Shown one piece after another: positions 46,262 through 56,934 of a DNA stretch of 64,000 nucleotides. Origin of the DNA: Galeruca laticollis. Its lineage: Eukaryota > Arthropoda > Insecta > Coleoptera > Chrysomelidae. The stretch is taken from positions 110,242,183 through 110,306,182 of the forward strand of contig OY998180.1 of the NCBI GenBank assembly GCA_963921935.1, in the 5' to 3' direction. The notes under the pieces are model-generated. The model had not been told where the DNA came from and ran no database searches. It worked only from the letters and a program-made list of their open reading frames with translations. Numbering within the stretch: the first letter of the stretch is position 1; each line of letters opens with the position of its first letter. The position numbers and the translations under genes were made by a program.

Positions 46262-48502
46262 TCACATTAATACAATATGGAAATATAAAAAAATGCTACA
46301 GTAAGTAGTATACAACAACCTGCCAGTTCGGGTTTTGCAATTTTCCAAATATACCAATATTTCTTCCAAAACTGGTTTCCAGGTAGCTTCATTTTTTTCT
46401 TGCATTGGAGTTTTCATACCCTTTCCATATAAATTCCTCGAATTTAACAAGTCAAACAACTCGTCAACATTTCTTATGAAATTTACTGTAGGTTTGACTC
46501 CCTTAAAATCATCGAGATGTAAAGTATCGCACAAAAATTCAAGTGCATCTGCAACACTATTACTCAAAGTCTGAGCGGCAATGTTCACCTAAAAATAAAA
46601 CATTTACATAATAATAATGTAGCCCCAACGTACATATATTTTGCAAAGATTTTGTCACCAGCTAATTAAGAGTGGCAGTGTAGGACTTCTAATAAGTTTT
46701 TTACAGTTTCTTTATAATAAGTGCACAATGAACAAATGCAGTGCGGAACAAGTATAACCACTTTAGGTAAAAACAAAATAAAATGACATTATATTTACTA
46801 CTTTATGGAATCAGAAAATTATATGTGTCACACAATAAGCTTCAACATGTGGCAAACATCTAATAATACATAGACTCGCTGATGTGTAATGGGATGGTAA
46901 AAGTATGGTTTCAGATCTACAACATTTGTGACATTGCATCCTAAACTCTGCAGCATCTTAAAATGAACATGGGGTCCATCGCAGGTGACTGACAAAACTT
47001 TGCAGTTTACTTGTTGTAATTGCCGCAGCGCTTCCAATATTAAATTTGCCTTTTCAATTCCCGACATTTTGTTAATTAAAAAGTATGCAATTGAGACTTT
47101 AAAATGGTCGTTTACTCCTACTACCATTAAAACTAAGGCTTCAGTAGCCAACTCTTGCTCATTGTTAAGGCTTTTGCCTGCTCCAATATTGGTGTAGCCA
47201 AATACTTGTTGAGTGTGTCTATCGCTAGTTAATTCTTTTTTTATTGACATCTCATCAATTAACAAAGATACCATCAATTGTTTGTTCTTTTTAGTGAAGA
47301 ATTCATCAGCTCTTAATTTTAATGACGATATTGCGGGAGCTGTAAACCCTGGACTGCAGTCCACTTTTGACAGCCATCTACTAATTGTTGATGGGGCAGG
47401 AAGCGCAAATCCAAATATTTCTCTTACATAGTTGTAAGCTTTGCTGCTATAAAATTGTAGAGCCATAGCAAAGCTTCTTCATTCTTTTTCAATTTTTGCC
47501 TTTGTTACTTTCCTACCATCCAGTTTCCTATTCAACATCATTCTTTTTAATAAAGCAGCTGGGGCTCCTTGAAGAGATGTCATAATATCTGATGTGGCTT
47601 GGGTAGATAAAGAAAATTTATTTTTTAGTTCGGTTAATAACCCGTTCAAGGATTTTATTTTTAGTTTTCGCCTCCTGCTTGTTTTTCTGCAAATTTTTAG
47701 TTTGTTTCTGCATACTCTTAATTGCTTCTTCAAAAAGCGAATTCTCTCTCTTAATTTTACATTGGTATCTTCTGTGGAAGGTTTGCTGAAAATAGAACAT
47801 TTCTTTAGACTAGTTAAACTTTGGTACTAAGGCATTATATAAATGCTACGTAAAATTTATATAAATAAAATACATATTACATTTTGATTTTAAAGAAAAT
47901 TTGATATTAAACTTACCTATACGGATGAAATAATTGTACCATCCGTACTATATCAGAAGAATGAGCAGATGGAGACGAGTCTAAATCACTCCGTTTTATT
48001 GGAGAAAGTTTTGTCGGAGATTTTGGTGAACTAATTTGAGGTGAATCAATACTTTCCAGCTTGCTGCTACAATTAAAAAATATTTTTTGATTCTTTCTGA
48101 GTACTAAGTGAAAATTAACATACCATGTAGGTGGAGGTGAGCTCGGTAAATAACTTTTGTCCAAGTGATCAACTTCAAAACATTGAGGTAGTTTTAGGGT
48201 TGGAATTGACCCTATTCTCAAACGTTTCCGTTCGCCTGCCACTTCAAAATTGGTTTGTCCAAAATGTTCGGAGCACACCCTTTCATAGGCAATATTATAA
48301 GCTGGATCTTTTCCAAGTGCTACCAACCACGACCTTTTAAGTGTATTGTCACTGGGAAATCTACAAATTGGAGAAAAAGGAAAATGTAAATTAACTTACA
48401 TACAAAAAAAAATCATATAACTTACTTATGAAATATTACACCCTCTTTCAAACGAGAAATGTAAGTAGCGTTAGAGCAACCTCGTACAAAACAGGCAGGC
48501 AT
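46262..48502 (-). pseudogene. P-element transposase with THAP domain, five exons, one stop
   Basis: Exons on the minus strand: 48502-48426, 48360-48124, 48066-47917, 47785-46834, 46588-46262, with GT/AG borders that keep phase. Exon 1 starts MPACFVRGCSNATYISRLK. Across exons 1-2 the THAP finger (C-x4-C, then RVCSEHF) and the terminal box IPTLKLP are complete. Exon 4 has a basic coiled coil (RERIRFLKKQLRVCRNKLK), then TGA at 47481-47479, then the catalytic half in the same frame (FYSSKAYNYVREIFGF, MVSLLIDEMSIKKEL, VTCDGPHVHFKML, LDVCHMLKL). Exon 5 gives NIAAQTLSNSVADALEFL and LFDLLNSRNLYGKGMKTP. The C-terminal part of P transposases is missing, as only 320 bp remain before the insert. Confidence 0.85.
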
Positions 48503-49049
48503 TTTAGCAGTTTGTAGCTAGTCTCCTACAGTTCTAGATCTTACAAATAACACTATACTATTAAGTACCTTACTAAAATAACACTACTTATAAAATGTAA
48601 TTAACCACTATTAATTTGTACTAAACACGAATATAATCCAAAAGTTAACACACAAATATCAAACTTGCGCTTAACTCAATAAAAAACAATACGAAAATTG
48701 CGAAATGTGACCTGATGCCACTCCTGACGCTGTCACAAATCAGTCAAATCGCATTGCAACAACGGAACAAAGGAAACAGAAATTGACAGAACGAAAATGT
48801 CGCGTCAGTTCATCCAGCTAAATTCTAATTGGTTAATCAATTTTATTATGCTGTCAATTATTTCGCGCAACCAACCAACGTTCCATCCTCATTACCAAGA
48901 AAACGCATATGAACTGTAGCTTCTTAATACCAACTTAAAATTAGCCCAACATGGCGGCCATGTGTAGGCAAAAAGAGGGGTCATTTCGGATGTATGGGAA
49001 ACATATACTATTAGAAGTCCATAGATCTTAAGTCCGTGTTAGAGCTGGA

Positions 49050-49329
49050 GTTTGAACTATGCTAATGTGCATGGCGTATATACTGCGTGCATCTATCGAC
49101 TAATAGAGGGCTCTACGTGATTATTGATAAGAAAAATAAAAGTGGCAAATATAGCGACCACTAACCTATAAAGGGTTAAATGAGTCCGAAAATTTTGGAA
49201 TTAGACTTAGTGAAAAAATTAAACAACTTCCAATCCCTTGTTACAATGATATGACTAGATAAAAACAAGGGATAATCAAAACCTGTGGTAGATTGCCATA
49301 AAGGAAGAAATTAATTAATTTAGTCAATA
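49050..49329. other. No recognised feature
   Basis: Flank between the P element and the copia relic. Confidence 0.4.
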
Positions 49330-50410
49330 ATATTTACTGACTATGACGAAACTTGCAACTGTTGATAAAATAGCAACGTTTAGATTTTTACAAGAATTTT
49401 CAAATAATTATCATTTATTAGTGCATCAAATAGATGTAAAAACGCAATTTTTAAATGGTATACTTATAGAGGAAATTTACATAAAAATACCTGAAGGAAT
49501 TCAGGCTAAAAATGATGCAAGTTTGCAAGTTATTATGTGGCTTAAAACAATCCTCAAGGTGTTGGTTTGAATAATTTGAATATTAAAAGATGCAGATTTT
49601 AAAAATTCTTTAGTTGACCGGTTTCTTAAACGATGGAAGTGTTAATAAAAATATTTATTTTATGTTTATTGACTAAATTTAGTATGGTCGATATAAATGA
49701 AGCTAAATTATTTTAGGAACAATTATTAGAAGATCGGAAACCTCAATTTCATTATACCAAAGCTCTTATCTAAAAACTGTTTTTTCAAACATTAATATGA
49801 GTGAATGTAAACCTGTTAATAGTCCTCTTCTAACAAAATAAGTTTTATGTTGCGTTAAACTCCGAAATCTATTATGATACACCCTGTAGAAATTTAATTA
49901 TGTGTCTGATGTATGCGACGCTATACCACACGTCTAGATTCATGTATATCAATAAACATATTAAACCGTCATCAAAATAAAAATAATGTATAACTTTGGA
50001 AATCATTAAAAAGGGTTTTACGATATATTAAAGGTACCCTTTAGCTTATGTTAACGTATGTAAAAGGTAACTATGATGACATAATTGTCTATTTTGATGA
50101 ATATGTGGCCCTTTTTTAATGTGTTAAAGAATCTATTTGGATTAAATCATTAATTAATAGTATTTATATTGAAATAAATAAGCCGATATCCCTGTTTGAA
50201 TATAACAATGGTTGTATTAGTATAGACATCATTCCTGTATATCATAAAAGATTAAAACATATAGATATAAAATATCATTTTACAAGAGAACAAATTGAGA
50301 AAAACGATGGTAATAATAATAAAATACTGCTAAACACTTAGCCGACGCCTTGACTAAAGGCCTACCAGCATTAAAATTATGAGAAATAAGGAAGACTATT
50401 GGTCTATTAT
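49330..50410 (+). pseudogene. Ty1/copia pol relic (RT and RNase H)
   Basis: 49343-49570 encodes the RT motif region HQIDVKTQFLNGILIEEIYI with KIPEGIQAK. The middle is broken. From 50190 the frames read EYNNGCISIDIIPVYHKR, LKHIDIKYHFTREQIEK and ADALTKGLPALKL, the end of the copia RNase H domain. Stops and shifts throughout. gag and integrase are not seen. Confidence 0.75.
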
Positions 50411-50431
50411 AACAGAATTTTTTTATTATTA

Positions 50432-51265
50432 TTACTTTTCCGCCAACCCTATCTACGAAGCGAGAAAAGTATTGGTTTACCACAAAAAAAGTTGGAAGTT
50501 TCGATTTTGTTTGAGTTATTTTTACGTTTTTCAGGTAGAAAAACGGGTTTTAAGGAAAACATTCCTGTGTGTATGTCGTCGTAGTTATCGTTATCGTCAC
50601 TTTTTGTAATTATTGTTACGAAATAGCAGACTAGTGTAGTCCCTGAATCCGAATCTGTCTAAACCATGTATGAAAGTTAAAATTTTGGCGGATGCGCAGG
50701 GATTTCTTAGAACTGTTTACGATTTTTTTGTGACTATCTTATCTAGACATTGTTTTGTGACCAGTCTTATCTACAAAATTATAATATATAAAGGACCGAC
50801 CAGCGGGAGAAGTTTAGTTTATAAAGTGATCTCGTGAAATAAACAAGTGAACAAGTAAATAGTAGAGAAGTGTTTATATAAATTAGTTTGAGTGCATATA
50901 CTGTGTATATAATATAAATTAGTCAATAGTTTAGTGAATGAACAAATTAAGTAAGTGAACTTACCGTGTGTATGAATTTATACCACCCGTCAGGATAAAC
51001 TGTTTTAAATAAATATTAAAAACATTACAATATGTTAGAACGATACAATCGCCGGAGTGCATAAAGTTACCAATTTTATAATTGGGTCTTGTTCAGGGCA
51101 TCTCATAGGTGGAACCTATTGATTTTCAGCTCACCAAATCCAGTACAACGAGTGCTATGGTACCTGAAGTACCAGATTTTTGGTCATTTTTGGAGAAATT
51201 TCGGTTTGTTAACACATTACAGCCTCCGTAGCATATACAAAAGACCAATTTTATGATTAATACTC
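50432..51265. repeat. Satellite-bearing element, copy 2, split by a solo LTR
   Basis: It starts TTACTTTTCCGCC (50432), runs through the same head as copy 1, is interrupted at 50614-51029, and resumes with 'atgttagaacgatacaatcg' and about 1.4 monomers. No right inverted end is seen. Confidence 0.8.
50614..51029 (+). mobile_element. Solo LTR A
   Basis: It starts TGTTACGAAATAGC and ends AACATTACA. It shares 'catgtatgaaagttaaaatt', 'ggcggatgcgcagggatttc' and 'ataaaggaccgaccagcgg' with copies at 60361-60875 and 61568-62032. 'atataaaggaccgacc' is a likely TATA box/start region. It sits inside satellite element copy 2. Confidence 0.8.
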
Positions 51266-51269
51266 TTCA

Positions 51270-52450
51270 AGACGATGTTATCGTCATAGAAAGTATCTGA
51301 TTTCTTATATCGTTATTTAGATGACTGATGCTGCATTGCATAAGATACTTGCCACAGGTTATTCTGTGTAATTAGTAATATTTTGTGCAAAGTTGGGTTC
51401 ATTGTACAAACATCACAATAATTGGAAAATATATTAAAAACGATAAAAAAAAATAATCAGCAATAAGGATAAGTACTTTTAATTATACATAATACAAAAT
51501 GTTTTGAAACAGAATTAGAAATTTGTCAATTATATCAAGACCTAAGCAAATTAAGCCGGCTTATGACTATGTGATGTAATATATATTACATCTTGAGCTA
51601 TATATTACATCCCGCGATTGCTGTTCACGATGTAAGAAAGATATTTTGAAATAGTTAAGCTCTGGTCGTGAGTGTGGTACATGAGGTAAAATATACATCT
51701 TCAAATATCACTCAGTTGGTCGAAAAAATATGTATAGTTTGGGATCTAATATATATTATAGCACAGTGTGAACGGACTCTTACAAAATGAATTTTCTCAA
51801 GATATACTATATATTATATCCCATAGTCAAAAGTCGACTTCAAGCAAAATTTACAATCCAATACTTCAAAATAATCCAAAAAAAAACATAGTATTTGTTG
51901 AAATAAATCAAAAATTAAGAGCATTTATTCAAGAAAATATATTACATATTGGTAGACGATTGACTGTTAGTTAACTATATCACCCCTCTCCTAAAACCAA
52001 CCACTATTATATCGATCGAATTTTAAGATGGCCGACATAGTGCGATGAAAATAAGAGATCTTATAGTTCGGGCACGAGGGAGAAATCGTGTCCATTACAG
52101 AAGTAATTAAATGTATGCAAATGTATTCGTGGATTATTTCCCACCCTTGCCTTCACCCCTTTACTCAGGAACAATTAAACGCCCAGCACCCCCTCAGATA
52201 GAGCTACGATTATCTCGAATTATACCAGCAATACTGATATTTTATCAATAAGATAAATAAAAATATGTAACTATGAAAGAAAATTACGATAGATGTAGTA
52301 GTTTGTGTGTTTTATTAAGTAGATCAAACAGTAACGGAATGTTTCTCTAGGATATAGAGAAATGTATCCAACAAAGTACAAAACTTTCACGATATTAATT
52401 TGAAGACGTTGATATCATATGGAAACCTAAGTAGTCCGTCCTTCAAAATG
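51270..52450. other. No recognised gene; short palindromic TATATTACATC cluster
   Basis: At 51575-51620 'atatattacatc' recurs in both orientations. An open frame at 51768-51974 has no recognised motif. Otherwise AT-rich. Confidence 0.4.
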
Positions 52451-52455
52451 TCCTT

Positions 52456-53365
52456 TTACTTTTCCGCCAACCCTATGTAATGTGCGAGAAAAGTATTGGT
52501 GTACCCCCAAAAAGGTGAAATTTTGAATTTTCCCAATATTTTTTCGTTTTTCAACAAGAAAAACACGAAAAAACGGTTTTCAGAAAAAATATCTTGTGTA
52601 TGTCGTCGGCCACTTTTCGTAACATTTCTTGTTAGCACGATGCAGCCTCCGGAGTGCAACAAGTCACCAAGTTTATGGTTAAATATTGATCAGGACATCT
52701 CACCGATGAACCCTACTGATTTGAAACTCACCAGAGCTAGTACAACGAGTGCTATGGTACTTGAAGTACGACATTTTTGGAGAAATTTCGGGTAGTTAGC
52801 ACGATACAACCTCCTGAGTGTATAGAAGAGACCAATTTTGGTGATTGCATATTGTTCAGGGCGTCTCACAGAGGAACGCCATAGATTTTCAGCTCACTAG
52901 AGCCAGTATAAGGAATGCTATGGTACTATAAGTACCACATTTTTGAAGAAATTTCGGATTGATAGCTCGATACAGCCTCCAGAGTGTATACAAGTTACTA
53001 ATTTTATGATAATATATTGTTCAAGGGGTCTCACAGATGAACCATATTGATTTTAAACTCACCAGAGCCAGCAGAACGGATGCTATAAATCCAAATGTAC
53101 TATATTTTTGGTAATTTTCGTAAAAATTTTGTTTCGTTGGCACAATATAGCCTCCGGATTGTATACAAGTGACCAATTTTATGATTGGATATTATTCAGG
53201 GCGTCTCACAGATGAAGCATATTGATTTTAAGCTCACTGGAGCCAATACAACGTGTCCTATAAATGCATATCTACTACATTTTTGGAGAAATTTTGTTTT
53301 ATTAGCACGATACAGCCTCAGAATTGTAAATGAGTGACCAATTTTATGATAGTATATTGTTCAGT
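52456..53365. repeat. Satellite-bearing element, copy 3 (five monomers)
   Basis: TTACTTTTCCGCC at 52456, the same head, then landmarks at 52631, 52795, 52961, 53136 and 53301 (spacings 164-175). The right end is lost at a junction with LINE-like sequence. Confidence 0.83.
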
Positions 53366-53369
53366 TAGT

Positions 53370-53770
53370 TAGTTGTAATCCTAGACGTAGAACAAGAAGG
53401 TGTAGATAAATATTTGGCAGACGAGATCTTTATTAAGGAAGATCATGATCATCAGAAGAACTGATGATCGATCGACAGAAGAAGACAGCGGAGACCAAAA
53501 TGGAAGCATATAAAAGTGGGGCAAGCCAGCCAACTGGATAGATTGACGATTATGTGCATAAAAAAACTGATGGTCTAAGGACAGAGGAAATGAAATAGAG
53601 GAGACAAAGAGTGCAAGTATATAAAAGTAGGGGACGCCCCGAACTCGAGTTACGATATGAAGATGGAAACTGGATAACAGCACCATAAGATCGAAGAAGA
53701 TGAATTAATATAAGAAACACTTCTGTCCAGCAGTGAATAGTATAGGCTGATGATCATGATGACGTTTTAT
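53370..53770 (+). pseudogene. Non-LTR retrotransposon 3' tail
   Basis: Broken frames read like the basic C-terminus of RTE/Jockey-type proteins (two runs of 'aagtgggg...', 'agtaggggacgccc'). The end is 'cagcagtgaatagtataggctgatgatcatgatgac', which resembles the 'cagcagtgga..taggctgatgatgatg' tail of insect LINEs. The rest of the element is absent. Confidence 0.45.
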
Positions 53771-53779
53771 AGAAATTTT

Positions 53780-54930
53780 CTATTCACTCTAGTTGAATAT
53801 TATAAAATCCTTATATACATAAAAATAAATGAATACCAGATATTTTGTTACATGTGGCCAGCGCTCATTGGCCAGCCTTCACAAACATAAATAATCTTGC
53901 TCCTACAGTAAGAGAATGTGATCGCCAGCGTCCACTAGTTGTGTATAGGCAGATGAAGAAGATCTTGCGTTATTCTATAATCAATTCAGTTATAAGGTTT
54001 GCTCCACAAGTTCCAATGCCTATAATCCGAAACTTATTATTCTCTTCCTTACGTTTCTCTGATAAATTTCTCAAAGTGTGTATATTCTTCGTGCATACTG
54101 ATATTGAGCTATGAAAAGGATTTTACGATACGGGAAAACGTCCTCCGGCCATTGTCGCCAACCGTCGTTATTTTAGACTGGGCCTGAGTAATCATAGTAG
54201 TCATAGATGTCGTTAGAGGCAAGTTAGTAACCTGGATTACCGACCTCGCCGTTATCTCGGCCGCCATTCCTGCCACTATAAAGTTTATTGAGTTAGATTA
54301 GCTATAGTTTACACACGTTTCCCTTATCAGGGGTCGTTTGCTTAAATTATACATCGTCCTCTACCGCAGAGGTAACCTCCGCCACGTCTTTGTTTTACAT
54401 AGGTGGAGATATACTTTCTTCCTTTTGGGATATACTCGAAAAACTTAGTTATGGGTTCATAAATAAGAGTAAAAGGCTAAACAAACAAAAAACTATATCA
54501 AAGTTAGTCGAATATTAACAAGAATGTTTAAAACTACAAAAAATGTGAAAAAACTGACACTATAGTCTGTTTGACATAGAAAGAGAGTAATAAAACCTAA
54601 TTCAACATGCAAAACCCATACCGGATGGGCCACTAAAACACCAGAATTTTAAAACTGTTTATATTATAATTAATTTATTCTTTTATTTGCCTACCCCACC
54701 CTGTACAACGCCGGTATACAATAGAAATCTTATCTTCGGGTCGCTTGTAATTGCAGGCATAGCCATACCCTTAGGTAGGGCTGTCAGTGGGTATGATATT
54801 AAATGAAAAACATGATTGCGACAAAGACTAGCTATATAATACAATATCATTTAATAATAATATGTTCATTATAGAGTCAATTATAATAATAAGTTATTTC
54901 TATATTATGTGTTACTAGAACTATAATAGT
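53780..54930. other. No recognised gene; unidentified open frame 53845-54114
   Basis: The 89-codon frame has no motif I know. A GC-richer block at 54130-54440 is unassigned. Confidence 0.35.
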
Positions 54931-54934
54931 ATAT

Positions 54935-55056
54935 TATACACCAAGGTGGTGGAGACTATTATTCTCAACCGAGCATCAAAATTATTTCGCGAGGGGCTTT
55001 GCCCCGAGCGGAATAAGGTGCGAGGTTTATAAATGTCTTCACCACCGTGGTGTATA
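54935..55056. repeat. Small fold-back element (122 bp)
   Basis: Arms 54935-54956 (tatacaccaaggtggtggag) and 55035-55056 pair with two mismatches. A second palindrome, 'cgaggggctttgccccgagcg', lies inside. Probably a MITE-like fold-back. Confidence 0.65.
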
Positions 55057-55059
55057 TAC

Positions 55060-55960
55060 ATTTTTTTTCCACTACTAGCCAAATTTAAGACAAAAATCAA
55101 AAATCAAAAAATTTCTTATAAAAATCATGTAGGTATAATTTAATCACACAGCAATAGAATACCATTATTCCTATAGTTCATAATCACCAATATTAAGTAC
55201 AACGAATTAACGAAACCAATTATACGATCACATCCAAAAATTTTACAAAACGTGGTTTATGTTTTACTTTCAACAATTACAGCGGTAGTGCGTTCACAAC
55301 ACTTGGATACAAAGTGAGCGTTCATAAAACATTTAACATATGTTTCACCATAGAGAAAGTAATATATTATTTGTCTATGTGGGTCAAGGTTAGCTATCAG
55401 TTTCTATCAACAGAAGATTTTCAAATTCCACTGGTGATAATGTTGAAGGTAAAAACACTCCTCGATCCTCGTTTTTATAAAATTAACGGAAAATAAACAA
55501 CACATTTCAATGTCAAATTTTGATAGTGTCGATCTACAAATCGTTCAAACTGATTTCTCCCTAGGCGTTTACTCCGTCGTCTGACTGACACTAACACTGT
55601 TTTCGCTCCTCACCTCACCCATATATTATGAACGCATTCCTTATGTCATCAGACATTTTTGGTTGAGCGCGAATTTTAAACTAATGACAGTTTTATTGAA
55701 ATAATTTTATCTTGTTAGGTAATTTCAAGCAGTAAATATGTTAAACACAATCTCCTGAATATACAAAATTATGTTGCACTAGTTTTTGTTGAGCTATTAT
55801 CCCTGAATTCTCAAAACATTTGAAGTTGTCCAATATTGACCTAGGTTAACAATAGAAAAAATTATTAACCACTAATAGAGAAATTCAACTTCTCAATTGG
55901 CTAGATGACACAATAATTAAATTAACTGTCTCGACCCTTACTTCGTGGAATCTGCTCATA
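55060..55960. other. No recognised gene
   Basis: AT-rich with no supported feature. Confidence 0.4.
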
Positions 55961-55962
55961 TT

Positions 55963-56108
55963 AGTGTTTTTAAATGATACTCACGGTTTCTAGTTGATTC
56001 CACAATATAATAAAAGTTATTGAAAATTCTAAAAAATTGACGTTTGTTTCGATAAATCAATATCATCGTCATTCTGACTAGAAACCGTGAAATTCATTTA
56101 AAAACACT
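55963..56108 (-). repeat. Inverted repeat enclosing hammerhead-like copy 2
   Basis: Arms 55963-55994 and 56077-56108 pair (shared 'cacggtttctagt' and 'gtttttaaat'). Inside, 56069-56046 on the minus strand reads GACGATGATATT, a loop, TATCGAAAC, then AAACGTC. The stretch after it is homologous to the 25427-25525 copy. The CTGATGA core is mutated. Confidence 0.6.
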
Positions 56109-56169
56109 GACACAATAATTGTCAACTTCACAGCTAGTAGTGGAAAAAAGTTATTTACAACATATATTT

Positions 56170-56870
56170 TACTCGAACACGAAATGTTAGGTATCGGAAA
56201 ATGAAAAATCTGATGAATTATTATCTGGCCCGAACTTTATAACTATTGGCTCTATGATTTGTTCCATTAAATTGTCCAATTTCCTCATTTGCTGCTCTGC
56301 TTTTATTACATGTTCTATAGATTATCGTCATCTCTCTGCATTAACTTGTTCCAGAGCTACTTCAAAATGTGCACGGGCATCTTTTATTTTATATATTTCA
56401 TATGTACCATTTTTCCTTGCCCCCAATTCTTTCACCTGAGCCCATATTAACTCTGTATGGTTGAAATATTATAATATTCCAGTCTTTTACCATTTAGTCA
56501 ATATTATATCTCTGGAAACGATGTTTTTGTATATTTACAACTGCCAGCAGTTCTTTTCTTAATATATCCTCTTTAAATGTAGGCAATTTCTGACATCTCT
56601 TTGAATGATACGGAGCGTTGTTCAAAACAATTACCGAGTTGGGCGGAATTAGAGTTTCATTTGTGAAAAATCGTCCTCAAAAACATCACCATTCATATCT
56701 TTGTGATAGTCTCCGGTGTGAATAAATGCTAACAAATCATCTTTCAAAAACCCATCTGTAGTTCCAATATGCGTAATTATCAGCTGTTTTCGTTTTCCAC
56801 GAGGTGCTTTTATTCCTACAGATAAACTATCCACGTGCTACGTTAAGGAATATTGTGGAACTTTTTGTTT
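56170..56870 (-). pseudogene. DDE_3 (IS630/mariner-like) transposase relic
   Basis: The minus strand from 56840: VDSLSVGIKAPRGKRKQLII and HIGTTDGFLKDDLLAFIHTG (56649-56834). Shifted frames continue with NSVIVLNNAPYHSK, in which the second catalytic Asp is Asn, then ELIWAQVKELGARKNGTYE and EQVNAER, HVIKAEQQMRKLDNLMEQII. It is the same family as 22845-23115. Several shifts and the Asp loss make it inactive. Confidence 0.7.
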
Positions 56871-56934
56871 CTTCTAACGACTTTTATATTACATTTGTAA
56901 TTCTGTGGACCTAATCGATAGTAGACTATGGGTT

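Larger units (their letters stand above)
43288..49038 (-). mobile_element. P element (outer), with a nested P-like element
   Basis: Perfect 36-bp inverted repeats beginning CACGGACTTAAGATCTATGG lie at 43288-43323 and 49003-49038. An 8-bp duplication TTAGAGCT flanks them (43280-43287 and 49039-49046), as expected for P elements. Subterminal inverted blocks (45942-45971 around 'gtgctaattttaagttgg' and 48920-48960) belong to the same element. Removing the insert 43351-45933 leaves about 3.16 kb, close to a full-length P element. The gene inside is on the minus strand. Confidence 0.93.

Noticed and set aside
46985..47431. Plus-strand open frames over the P-element transposase
   Set aside because: Antisense to exon 4, with no motifs of their own.
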